Shown here: piece after piece, positions 34,297-41,698 of the stretch | How positions within the stretch are numbered: the first letter of the stretch is position 1 | How the letters are laid out: the number at the start of each line of letters is the position of its first letter | From: Psychrobacter sp. APC 3426 | GTDB taxonomy: Bacteria; Pseudomonadota; Gammaproteobacteria; Pseudomonadales; Moraxellaceae | Length of the DNA: 41,698 nucleotides | Reading direction: 5' to 3' | NCBI RefSeq assembly: GCF_030408035.1 | Contig: NZ_JASDCF010000028.1 | Span: 1 to 41,698 of the forward strand | The notes under the pieces: model-generated | Database searches by the model: none | What the model saw: the letters and a program-made list of their open reading frames with translations, nothing else | What the model was told of the DNA's origin: nothing | Made by a program: the position numbers and the translations under genes

Positions 34297-36114
34297 ATGT
34301 CAAAACAAACCTCTTATAAAGATGATACTCCTGAAGTAAATGCAGTCCCTCATCCATCTAAATTTCTCGATGGCAAGGCTATACCTGAGCCAATCAAACT
34401 TAATAAAAAAAATAATAAAGAGAAAACTGAATTCTCAAAGAGAATCGAAGATTTATTGACACATCTTGAGTTTGATTTGCATTCAGGGAAAATATGGTTC
34501 GGCGGTCAACGCATGATATTAAGCCATGCTCATGCCCTATGGCGTCTACGAGAGGATGTCGAGTCGACTTTGGGTAGCGATATTATGCAGCGGCTTTTTT
34601 TTCGTTACGGTCATTTTGCTGGGGAACAAGACGCTGAGATTAGTAAGAAATTACGTCCAGATGGTAGCTGGAAAGAAGTGTTTCTGTCTGGTCCACAACT
34701 ACATACTATTCGAGGAATGGTAAAAGTAGTTCCTGACGAGATGATCGTAGATTTCGATAATGGAGAGTTTTTTGCAAGCTTTGACTGGCATCATTCATTT
34801 GAAGTGGCTTATCATAAAAAGTTTCATGGGGTTTCAGATAAGCCGATATGTTTTAGCTCACTGGGTTACGCCAGCGGCTATACCAGCTCCTTCTTTGGCC
34901 GTCAGATTGCTTTTAAAGAAGTACAATGCGCGGCAATGGGTTTTGATCATTGTCGTATTGAAGGGCGACCATTAGAGGACTGGGAGGAAGAAACGGATCT
35001 TGAAAGGTTTTTCAACACTGAGCGCTTAAATACTGAACTGTTTGAGCGGCGCAGTAATTTTGATGAGATAAAAAGACAAAACCCTGATTTACGTATCAAC
35101 CCTGAAGGATTTTTTTCTGCTATTGGTGAATCGCCTTCTTTTAAAAAGGCAACAGCGCTGATGAAAAAGGTCGCAAAAACCAAAGCGACTGTTTTATTGC
35201 AAGGAGAAACTGGGGTTGGTAAAGAGGTATTTGCTCAAGCGCTCCACGATGCTAGTGATCGCAGAAGCAACCCTTTCATCGCTATAAACTGTGCCAGCAT
35301 CCCTACCGATCTTATTGAGTCTGAGCTGTTTGGTGTTGAAAAAGGCGCTTTTACTGGCGCTACGCAATCTCGAAAAGGCAAAATTGAAGCGGCGCATTTA
35401 GGGACACTCTTTTTGGATGAAGTTGTTGAGTTATCACCGCGGGCGCAAGCAGCTCTACTGCGCGTATTACAAGAAGGTACACTCAACCACATCGGTAGCT
35501 ACATTGATATAGCTGTTGATATTCGAGTGGTTGTAGCCACCAATGAGAATCTAAAACAGGCCGTAGCTCAAGGAAAGTTTCGTCAAGATTTATATTATCG
35601 ATTAAACACTTTTCCTATCTACCTACCTCCTTTACGAGAGCGTAAGCAGGACATACTTCTACTAGCCAAGTTTTTCTTACATAAATATGCGGATATGTAT
35701 CAAAAAAATATTCAAGGTTTTACAGATCAAGCGCGAGAATATCTGAGTTTATATAATTGGCCAGGCAATATACGAGAGCTACAAAACGTCACCGAGCGAG
35801 CGGTCATACTCAATGATAACCACAAGTGGATTGATGCTAGTGATTTACTTTTATCCAATATCGAAGATAATAATATGAATGATAATAAGCTTCGAATATC
35901 GGCTGAAAGTGGTGGTTTACAGCATTCTAGCATTGACGACCATAGTAATACCGCACTTGCCACTTTATTCCATGGTGGCTTTGATTTAGAAGTGTTTAAC
36001 GACAAGCTTATTCGTGTCGCTTTAAGTCAGTGTGATGGTAATGTATCAAAGGCTGCACGACTCTTAAATATCAGCCGCGCAAAACTTGACTATCGACTAC
36101 GCAAGCTCAATTAG
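34297..36114 (+). CDS. mopR: phenol-responsive sigma-54 activator (MopR/DmpR-like)
   Basis: A 605-residue NtrC-family activator with an N-terminal phenol-sensing domain (XylR-N then V4R), a central AAA+ domain and a C-terminal Fis-type helix-turn-helix. Numbering from the upstream ATG at 34225, C209, E232, C235 and C243 reproduce the spacing of the MopR zinc site (C155, E178, C181, C189), and H160 and W188 fall at its phenol-contacting H106 and W134. The AAA+ domain has GETGVGKE (Walker A) and GAFTGA (sigma-54 contact). I prefer the ATG at 34297, which has AAGGA upstream, over the one at 34225. It still gives about 30 extra N-terminal residues compared with MopR. Divergent from dmpK. Confidence 0.92.
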   Translation: MSKQTSYKDDTPEVNAVPHPSKFLDGKAIPEPIKLNKKNNKEKTEFSKRIEDLLTHLEFDLHSGKIWFGGQRMILSHAHALWRLREDVESTLGSDIMQRLFFRYGHFAGEQDAEISKKLRPDGSWKEVFLSGPQLHTIRGMVKVVPDEMIVDFDNGEFFASFDWHHSFEVAYHKKFHGVSDKPICFSSLGYASGYTSSFFGRQIAFKEVQCAAMGFDHCRIEGRPLEDWEEETDLERFFNTERLNTELFERRSNFDEIKRQNPDLRINPEGFFSAIGESPSFKKATALMKKVAKTKATVLLQGETGVGKEVFAQALHDASDRRSNPFIAINCASIPTDLIESELFGVEKGAFTGATQSRKGKIEAAHLGTLFLDEVVELSPRAQAALLRVLQEGTLNHIGSYIDIAVDIRVVVATNENLKQAVAQGKFRQDLYYRLNTFPIYLPPLRERKQDILLLAKFFLHKYADMYQKNIQGFTDQAREYLSLYNWPGNIRELQNVTERAVILNDNHKWIDASDLLLSNIEDNNMNDNKLRISAESGGLQHSSIDDHSNTALATLFHGGFDLEVFNDKLIRVALSQCDGNVSKAARLLNISRAKLDYRLRKLN

Positions 36115-36147
36115 CGGTGATTGTTATATGCAAAGTAACTAAAACTA

Positions 36148-37012
36148 TAGTCAATCCCACTGACTTACTCGCTACATTTTCGCAAACAAGTACTAAAAAG
36201 CTTAGACGAGGGTATGACCTTTGCCGAGGCAGCTGAATTCTATAACCTCAGCCCAACCACCATACAAAACTGGAAGCGACGTGTTCATAGTAAAACAACC
36301 AGGCAAACCAAACCCTATAAAATACCAGATGACGTGCTACTCAATGATGTCAAAGAACATCCTGATGATTACCAGTATGAGCGAGCTCGTCGTTTAAACT
36401 GTAGTAAAACAGGCATTTATCATGCCCTAAAGCGTCTTGGTATCAGTCAAAAAAAAGACCTTAGAGCATCTAAAAGCCTGTCCGATAAAAATAGCACAGT
36501 ATCAGAGCAAACTTAATAGCTTTAGGCAGCAAGGCTATCCCATCGTTTATATATACGCGCGCGGCTTTGAGGCTGAAACCATTCGCTCTCATGGCTATGC
36601 ACCGATTGGTAAACCCTGTATCGATAGCTACAACTGGCAAGCAAAAAAGCGAACGAATGTCATCGGAGCTCTATATGAAAAGATGCTGTTTGCCCTAGGT
36701 TACTTTGAGACAAACATCAACAGCATCGTCTTCTATCACTGGTGCAAACATAAGCTAATCCCAACGCTTAAAACCAAATGCGTGATTGTGATGGATAACG
36801 CCAGATTTCATAAGAGTAAGCGTATTCAAAAGCTACTTAATAGGCATGGTCATCGTATTCTATGGCTGCCACCCTACAGCCCTGATCTGAACCCTATCGA
36901 AAAGAAATGGGCTCAGGTGAAGTTTCTACGCCAAGGCTGGATGGAAAATGACTTATCCAAATTGTTTTATGATGTTTGTCCTAACCATAACAATTTTATT
37001 TTGAACTGACTA
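36148..37012 (+). mobile_element. IS630-family insertion sequence, probably inactive
   Basis: 865 bases, flanked by the TA dinucleotides expected of this family (36146-36147 and 37013-37014). Terminal repeats are TAGTCA...TGACTA. It sits downstream of mopR and leaves that gene intact. The transposase frame is broken and lacks a catalytic residue (see the transposase entry). Confidence 0.8.
36160..37009 (+). pseudogene. IS630-family transposase, frameshifted and lacking the first catalytic Asp
   Basis: The frame can be followed from a CTG at 36160 (CTG-T-Y-S-L-H-F-R-K-Q-V), where an ATG would be expected, through a helix-turn-helix (FAEAAEFYNLSPTTIQNWKRR). A run of eight A at 36449-36456 breaks the frame; seven would join it as GISQKKTLEHLKAC. 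The DDE domain follows, with CVIVMDNARFH (second Asp) and SPDLNPIEKKW (Glu) intact. The first catalytic motif, normally Y-x-D-E-S-G-F, reads YIYARGF, so the first Asp is lost. The A run could also be a programmed slippage site, but the missing Asp argues for a dead copy. Confidence 0.75.
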
Positions 37013-37102
37013 TAGCGTTATGAATCTTTAATTTAGCTGACACAGAGTTTTGAACGTCCTCTACCTTTGATACATATTCTTTTCATCAATAAGTCGATAC
37101 GA

Positions 37103-38011
37103 TTAAGTAGACTTTAACTTATGATTAAATATTTTTTTAGCTACATTAACGAAATTATCAACGACGGTATAGTTTTCTTTTTTTCGGTATCTGAGAATAA
37201 TTGGGCTAAAAGCAAACTCTTCACTTAGAGGAAGAAATACCAGATCTTTACTATAAAGATTAACCACCCCCTCATTCACTATTGTAATTCCAAATCCAGC
37301 CAACACTAATCCCAAAGCAGATTGAATATCACGTACAGGCTCAAATAAATTTGAGGGTGACATCATTTTGACTTCGAAAATTTTAAGAATAATTAATAGG
37401 AAATTTGGTTGTGGAGTATCAGGAAATAAAATCATCGGTTCATTAACGATATCTTCTAAAGACAGAGACTGGTTAACTTTTAGCTGTAACAGTGGATGCT
37501 CTTTGTATAAAGCAACATAAAGTTTTTCTTCTTTCAGAATAATACGCTCAATCTCGTGATCTATAATTTTAAGCCCACCAACTCCTATGTCAATCTTGCC
37601 GTTTTTTAATTCTTCAATCTGTTGAAGAGTATTCATGGCTTCGACATGAATGGAAATATCAGGATACTTTAATCGGTAATATTTGATGCATTCTGCCAGT
37701 TCGCTGTACATGGCAGAACCAATAAATCCAATACGCAGTGTATTATTGGCTCCGCCAATTTGCTGAGTCATCTTCTTAAGATGCATTTCACTCTGCACAA
37801 TTTTTTTAGAATTTTCATAGAAGTATTTACCTGCCTCTGTCAATTCTATGGATCGAGTATTACGTACCAATAACGACACTTCTAACTCTTCTTCCAAATT
37901 TTGTATAGCACGACTTAATGGTGGCTGAGCAATAAATAATTTTTCAGCCGCTTTTGTGAAACTCATCTCATCAGCTACAGCAATGAAATATTTCATTTGG
38001 CGAATATCCAT
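37103..38011 (-). CDS. LysR-type regulator (CatM/BenM-like), end of the Rieske operon
   Basis: A 302-residue LysR protein with the helix-turn-helix MDIRQMKYFIAVADEMSFTKAAEKLFIAQPPLSRAIQNLEEE, similar in layout to the CatM-like regulator at 19533. The effector domain contains GKIDIGVGG and SALGLVLAGFGITIV. It lies 17 bases after the second reductase gene and on the same strand, so it appears to be the last gene of the operon it may control. An ATAC-N7-GTAT operator upstream of the first gene (41531-41545) fits this regulator or CatM. Its effector is unknown, and lower A/T-rich codon use resembles the neighbouring reductases. Confidence 0.8.
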   Translation of the reverse strand: MDIRQMKYFIAVADEMSFTKAAEKLFIAQPPLSRAIQNLEEELEVSLLVRNTRSIELTEAGKYFYENSKKIVQSEMHLKKMTQQIGGANNTLRIGFIGSAMYSELAECIKYYRLKYPDISIHVEAMNTLQQIEELKNGKIDIGVGGLKIIDHEIERIILKEEKLYVALYKEHPLLQLKVNQSLSLEDIVNEPMILFPDTPQPNFLLIILKIFEVKMMSPSNLFEPVRDIQSALGLVLAGFGITIVNEGVVNLYSKDLVFLPLSEEFAFSPIILRYRKKENYTVVDNFVNVAKKIFNHKLKST

Positions 38012-38028
38012 ATTGTGCGGCTGTCCTC

Positions 38029-39000
38029 TTAAAGATCAATAATAAGGTGCTGTGATTTTATTTTTGAACAGCAGGGTGTAAACATAGTCAAATGGTCTGT
38101 TTCATTTAAAATCATATCCTGATGATGCAGCTCTCCTTCGGTGTAACGCAGTGTACATGTACCACAAATACCCTGTTCACATGACATTGGTACTACATAA
38201 CCTGCCTTATTTAAAACCTCGGCAATATTATCTGTTTGTAATAATGAAATTTTTTGTCCTGTAGATGCAATTTCTATGATGTGTTCTTGGAAAGGAGCCA
38301 ACTGCAATGCAGTATTAGTATTTTTAAAGCACTCTTTATGAATAAAAGGTTTAGTCCATTGCATTTTTAATGCCTGACTTTCAACATATTGAATAAAATG
38401 TGCAGAGCCACAAACATAAATGTGTGTATTGACTTTTTCTTGCTGTAAAACTGCTGCGATATCAAAGCCGTTAGTTTGTTGATTACCAATATAGGTCACA
38501 TAATGGCTATTACGGTTCATGATATGAAATTCATCAATACGGTCAATAAATGGGATATTCGGCTGACGTATACAATAATGTAAATCACATTTACGTTGAT
38601 CGATAGCAAGGCTTGACCACATACTCAAAATAGGTGTAATGCCGATTCCACCTGCAATCAACAGAACTTTTTGGTCAGTATCATCGAGTTCAAATAGATT
38701 ACGTGGTTCACTTATTTTAATAAGGTCGCCCACTCTAAGTTGCTCGTGAATATAACGAGATCCACCTAGTGATTGCGGCTCTTTTAAAACACCTATTTCG
38801 TAATATCTACGGTCTTGTAGTGGACTAATGAGTGAATATTGACGTACTTTGCCATGAGGAAAATGGAAGTCTATGTGCGCACCACTATTAAAATGAGGTA
38901 ATAACTTGGTATGAATTGGAACAAGTTGAATACTTAGGATATTGTCAGATTCATAGCGCATTTGCTTTATGCGCACATCAATGAGGTTATTCACATTCAA
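38029..39000 (-). CDS. VanB-like Rieske oxygenase reductase (second copy)
   Basis: A 323-residue reductase of the PDR/VanB family. It has a flavin-binding domain (RQYSLISP), an NAD(P)H-binding GGIGITPILSMWSS and a C-terminal plant-type 2Fe-2S domain (CEQGICGTCTLRY, with a further Cys near the end in TPCCS). It would donate electrons to a VanA-type oxygenase. A second reductase of the same layout lies upstream at 39297, so the operon has two. The ribosome site is weak. Whether the pair serve one oxygenase or this one serves another is not visible here. Confidence 0.85.
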   Translation of the reverse strand: MNVNNLIDVRIKQMRYESDNILSIQLVPIHTKLLPHFNSGAHIDFHFPHGKVRQYSLISPLQDRRYYEIGVLKEPQSLGGSRYIHEQLRVGDLIKISEPRNLFELDDTDQKVLLIAGGIGITPILSMWSSLAIDQRKCDLHYCIRQPNIPFIDRIDEFHIMNRNSHYVTYIGNQQTNGFDIAAVLQQEKVNTHIYVCGSAHFIQYVESQALKMQWTKPFIHKECFKNTNTALQLAPFQEHIIEIASTGQKISLLQTDNIAEVLNKAGYVVPMSCEQGICGTCTLRYTEGELHHQDMILNETDHLTMFTPCCSKIKSQHLIIDL

Positions 39001-39049
39001 TCCATATCTTCTACAGGGTTTAAAATTATGATTCGATATATCTTTATTA

Positions 39050-39159
39050 GGCCGTGTCCCTAATTTAAAAATGCGGTAAAAAGTGCCAAACTACGCCTAA
39101 ATTTATAGAATTTAGAACAGGAAAAAATGGAACGAATCGCATTGGCAGATGAATTCTAA
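39050..39159 (+). pseudogene. possible remnant of an IS5-like element end
   Basis: GGCCGTGTCCCTAATTTA looks like an insertion sequence terminal repeat. It is followed by a ribosome site (AACAGGAAAA), an ATG at 39127 and the peptide MERIALADEF, which then stops. This resembles the first residues of IS5-type transposases. The assignment is from memory of the family and could be chance. Confidence 0.3.
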
Positions 39160-39204
39160 AAGTCAGCCTATGATTCTCATTCTTCAAGTTTATAGCAAAC
39201 CTTA

Positions 39205-39243
39205 ACCCTGTATTTTCTTTCGAATGATTGATATTTTTTTCAT
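39205..39243 (-). pseudogene. possible remnant of a gene start between the two reductase genes
   Basis: On the minus strand a ribosome site (AAGGATATTCATC) precedes an ATG at 39243, followed by MKKISIIRKKIQG and a stop. This looks like the start of a secreted-protein gene that lies 54 bases behind the first reductase. Everything downstream is missing. Deletion caused by the adjacent IS-like fragment is a possible explanation. Confidence 0.25.
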
Positions 39244-39296
39244 GATGAATATCCTTATTGATTTAATGCACATTGTACTGTATAAAATCAATTAGT

Positions 39297-40265
39297 TTAA
39301 AGGTCTAATTCTAGAACAGGAGAACGTGATCTAGAAACACAAATCATCATCCGTTGATTGCCTTGTTTCTCAGTATCGCTTAAAACCATATCTAAGTGCT
39401 CAGGTTCACCACGAAGTACTCTGCATTCACATGCACCACAAATACCCGCACGGCAAGAAAATGGTACCTCTACGCCCTGCGCTTCGATTGCTTCCAAGAT
39501 TGACTGCTCAGGTTTTACAAGAATGTCGCGTCCTGATTTTGCTAATTTTACGGTAAAGTCTGATATAGCCAGTTCTGTCTTATTCTCTGACGTATTCAGT
39601 TTCGGCGCATTAAACCATTCAAAATGTACTCTTTCTGCAATATCAGCTGAAGCCTCTTTGAGTGCCAGCATTAGTGGATTTGGACCACAGCAATAGATAT
39701 GGGTATTTTCAGCATTATCTTGTACAATTTTTTGTAAATTCAACAAATCTGCTTGTTCATCATTGAAATGGAAATGAATATTTTTTTCCTGATTAAGCGC
39801 ACATAGACTTTCATAAAATGCAGCACGTTGTCGATTTCGTACAGAATAATATAATGTCCATTTTTTTTGATGTGCAATACACCAATGAATCATCGAGAGA
39901 ATTGGGGTAATCCCAATCCCTCCTGCAATGAAACAATATTGTTCAGCATCAACCAACTCAAAATGATTACGTGGTGTGCTTACGCTCAGCATATCACCAA
40001 GCTTTATCTTTTGATGAATAAAAGCTGAACCACCCTGGCTATTTGGATCCAAACTCACAGAAAATACATAACGATCAGTCTCTACAGATGAATTTAACAA
40101 TGAGTAATGTCTCGTCAGTCCATTCGCAAGATAAATTTCTATATGCGACCCTGCTGTAAATGATGGAAGTGCTTGTTTCTTTTCATCTCTAAGCTCCAAG
40201 AGCAGGATACCTTTGGCTTCACATTGGATATCTGTCACTCTGAGCTTTAATTTTCCTACTGTCAT
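39297..40265 (-). CDS. VanB-like Rieske oxygenase reductase (first copy)
   Basis: A 322-residue PDR/VanB-type reductase with a flavin domain (RHYSLLNS), an NAD(P)H domain (FIAGGIGITPILSMIHW) and a C-terminal 2Fe-2S domain (CRAGICGACECRV, then MMICVSRS). I chose the ATG at 40265 (MTVGKLK); an in-frame GTG at 40274 overlaps the AAAAGGAGG ribosome site. It directly follows the oxygenase gene, after a 73-base gap that contains a hairpin, and is its most likely electron donor. Confidence 0.88.
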   Translation of the reverse strand: MTVGKLKLRVTDIQCEAKGILLLELRDEKKQALPSFTAGSHIEIYLANGLTRHYSLLNSSVETDRYVFSVSLDPNSQGGSAFIHQKIKLGDMLSVSTPRNHFELVDAEQYCFIAGGIGITPILSMIHWCIAHQKKWTLYYSVRNRQRAAFYESLCALNQEKNIHFHFNDEQADLLNLQKIVQDNAENTHIYCCGPNPLMLALKEASADIAERVHFEWFNAPKLNTSENKTELAISDFTVKLAKSGRDILVKPEQSILEAIEAQGVEVPFSCRAGICGACECRVLRGEPEHLDMVLSDTEKQGNQRMMICVSRSRSPVLELDL

Positions 40266-40295
40266 AACCACCACCTCCTTTTAGTGGAATGAACA

Positions 40296-40321
40296 TGAAG
40301 TACTTCTCAACAAGTACTTCA
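40296..40321 (-). other. intercistronic hairpin between oxygenase and first reductase
   Basis: TGAAGTACTT (40296-40305) pairs perfectly with AAGTACTTCA (40312-40321) around a 6-base loop. It precedes the reductase ribosome site. No T run follows, so it may stabilise the 3' end of the oxygenase message and set subunit ratios. Confidence 0.5.
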
Positions 40322-40338
40322 CGATGTATTGATAATAT

Positions 40339-41418
40339 TTAAGCTTGATTTTGCTGTGTCTCTTGGCTAATCAGCTCTAAAAGTTTCTTACGTACACGTA
40401 CAGGTGCAATATCATTTGACATTAATAATGGGTCTAAAGAGAAGAAATCGGTAGTTTCCATCTCTGTCTGTACGGCTTCAAGTAACGGTACGTCTTCATC
40501 TTCAAATGCACGATGCATATTCTGAATTTTCATCATATTAAAACTTGCATCTTCTTCGATATGATTACGACGTGTCGCAAAGAAATAGTGCGTTGTGGTA
40601 TCAGTTTCAGGGGTGGTAGTATGTAAATCATATTGATTTAAATCATCTACGCCAAATTCTCCGTTTTGTACAGCAGCAACAGTAAGTTGAATATGCGAAG
40701 GTGCCGTCCATGTGATGTTAAAATATTGCTGAGCTGAGGCTTGTGGATCTGGTAACAATGGTGCAAAAATCATCATTGCAGGTTGTTGTTCCCATTCCCA
40801 ACGTGCAGAAATACTATTATATGTTTCTGTAACCTGTGGAATAATTGGTGACAGCTTGCCACGCGTTGTAATAATTTCACCATGTACATGATCGATATGA
40901 CTTAAATCCATTACATTATCGGTTAAGAGTTCAAAATTGCATTTTACATGCATATAGGTATGACCAACCGAATTTGGATGTCCTGACAATAGTTCGCTGT
41001 AATCTGGGATTAAATTTTCATCGGCGTTTTCTGCGTTACCCATCCAAATCCAAACAAAACCATAGCGTTCTATCAAAGGAAAAGATTGTATTTTCGCCGC
41101 AGTTGGAATGTGACCTTTCCCATGAGGATTATGTACACATTGACCAGTGCAATCAAATTTTAAAGCATGATATGGGCAAACCAATTGGTCGCCTTCTCTT
41201 CTCCCTAAACTTAAAGGTGCGAAACGATGAGGACAACGATCATGTAGCGCAACAGGCATACCATCTTGAGTGCGATAAATTACCATGTTGATATTCATAA
41301 TTTTGCGCTTAAATAGATTAAATGCATCAACCTCGGTTGAAAGCGCAGCAACATACCAGCATTCTTTTAAAAAAACATCCTCAGACTGCGTGTGCGTTTT
41401 AAAAATCATCTTATTCAT
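40339..41418 (-). CDS. VanA-like Rieske non-haem iron oxygenase, substrate unknown
   Basis: A 359-residue oxygenase of the vanillate O-demethylase type. The Rieske centre is C62-P-H64 and C81-x2-H84 (RCPHRFAPL and CPYHALKF). The mononuclear iron site is D171-x2-H174-x4-H179 (MDLSHIDHVH), preceded by the bridging Asp region LLTDNVMD. The family demethylates methoxy-aromatics or hydroxylates side chains; the exact substrate cannot be told from sequence here. An AAGGAGATG leader precedes the ATG. First gene of the leftward operon, behind an ATAC-N7-GTAT operator. A vanillate or similar substrate would yield protocatechuate, but no pca genes are in this window. Confidence 0.85.
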   Translation of the reverse strand: MNKMIFKTHTQSEDVFLKECWYVAALSTEVDAFNLFKRKIMNINMVIYRTQDGMPVALHDRCPHRFAPLSLGRREGDQLVCPYHALKFDCTGQCVHNPHGKGHIPTAAKIQSFPLIERYGFVWIWMGNAENADENLIPDYSELLSGHPNSVGHTYMHVKCNFELLTDNVMDLSHIDHVHGEIITTRGKLSPIIPQVTETYNSISARWEWEQQPAMMIFAPLLPDPQASAQQYFNITWTAPSHIQLTVAAVQNGEFGVDDLNQYDLHTTTPETDTTTHYFFATRRNHIEEDASFNMMKIQNMHRAFEDEDVPLLEAVQTEMETTDFFSLDPLLMSNDIAPVRVRKKLLELISQETQQNQA

Positions 41419-41479
41419 TTAGCATCTCCTTGCTATATTGACAATATTTATTGAACTATTCCGTTTAGCTAATTACTTT

Positions 41480-41545
41480 ACAATAAATGAGTTTAGAAAC
41501 GTTTTCCAATATCAAATATATCTTAATTGGATACTTTAAAGGTAT
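41480..41545 (-). promoter_or_regulatory. BenM/CatM-type operator and promoter of the Rieske oxygenase operon
   Basis: ATAC-N7-GTAT occurs at 41531-41545 (ATACTTTAAAGGTAT), centred at 41538. Reading the minus strand, a TTGGAA -35 box lies at 41509-41504, 29 bases from the centre. An 18-base spacer leads to TATTGT at 41485-41480 as the -10. This is the same layout as the catB and transporter promoters, about 60 bases before the ATG at 41418. Confidence 0.65.
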
Positions 41546-41608
41546 TAATTCTAAATTGTAGATTTAACTAGCGGAGTTTTTCAAGCTAGTTGTCACCATC
41601 AAGCCCAA

Positions 41609-41698
41609 TTAAGCAGCTTGTAATCTCATCTTTTCTGGCTCTTTTACAGGATTCAATGTCGTCGGACCCACAGGCTCACAATCTCTCACCTCTTGACT
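41609..41698 (-). CDS. 3' end of a gene entering from the right edge
   Basis: A minus-strand frame is open from the window edge to a TAA at 41609-41611, giving 29 residues that end NPVKEPEKMRLQAA. It is too short to identify. A hairpin-like AACTAGC...GCTAGTT follows downstream. Confidence 0.3.
   Translation of the reverse strand, partial: SQEVRDCEPVGPTTLNPVKEPEKMRLQAA

Noticed and set aside
39297..40274. GTG start at 40274 for the first VanB-like reductase
   Set aside because: It overlaps the AAAAGGAGG ribosome site, which is spaced correctly for the ATG at 40265.

Overview
This window looks like chromosomal DNA from a gamma-proteobacterium of the family Moraxellaceae. Psychrobacter is my first guess and an Acinetobacter relative is possible. 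The basis is the A+T-rich DNA, a complete catBCA-IJFD ortho-cleavage operon, a phenol hydroxylase operon with a MopR/DmpR-type sigma-54 activator, and operators of the BenM/CatM type (ATAC-N7-GTAT). The genus is an inference. No rRNA, tRNA or CRISPR array was seen.

Layout. Bases 1-127 are the end of an IS3-family insertion sequence that cuts off the 5' part of a large gene (128-1532). That gene abuts a 1781-residue STAND-type NTPase with an N-terminal nuclease-like domain (1533-6878), a probable anti-phage defence gene. Converging on it is a tightly overlapping three-gene operon (13042 down to 6902): a small protein, a recombinase-like protein apparently lacking the catalytic tyrosine, and a 1086-residue tyrosine recombinase. 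This resembles a mobile defence island. A LysR pseudogene broken by short tandem duplications (13323-14262) follows, then a DASS-family dicarboxylate transporter (15015-16529) and a decayed IS3-family element (16648-17968).

Bases 18408-37012 hold the aromatic catabolism core. Genes for a maleylacetate reductase and a CatM-like LysR regulator run leftward. The operon catB-catC-catA-(outer membrane protein)-catI-catJ-catF-catD runs rightward. An internally deleted IS3/IS150-type element sits inside what looks like a bidirectional terminator between catD and the phenol hydroxylase operon dmpKLMNOP, which is transcribed leftward from 33932. The activator gene (mopR/dmpR) is divergent from dmpK, and an inactive IS630-family element follows it. 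Together these genes encode phenol to catechol (DmpKLMNOP), catechol to 3-oxoadipate (CatA, B, C, D) and 3-oxoadipate to succinyl-CoA and acetyl-CoA (CatIJ, CatF).

The right end (37103-41418) is a second, leftward aromatic operon: a VanA-like Rieske oxygenase, two VanB-like reductases and a CatM/BenM-like LysR regulator. Small gene remnants lie between the two reductase genes.

The observation I value most is regulatory. Three separate promoters (the DASS transporter, catB and the Rieske oxygenase) each carry a perfect ATAC-N7-GTAT dyad centred 28-29 bases before a TTRGAC/TTGGAA -35 box, followed by an 18-base spacer and a -10 box. This ties the transporter and the Rieske operon to a muconate-type LysR regulon and makes the transporter a candidate cis,cis-muconate carrier. 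The second main candidate for novelty is the STAND nuclease with its truncated partner, next to the recombinase trio.
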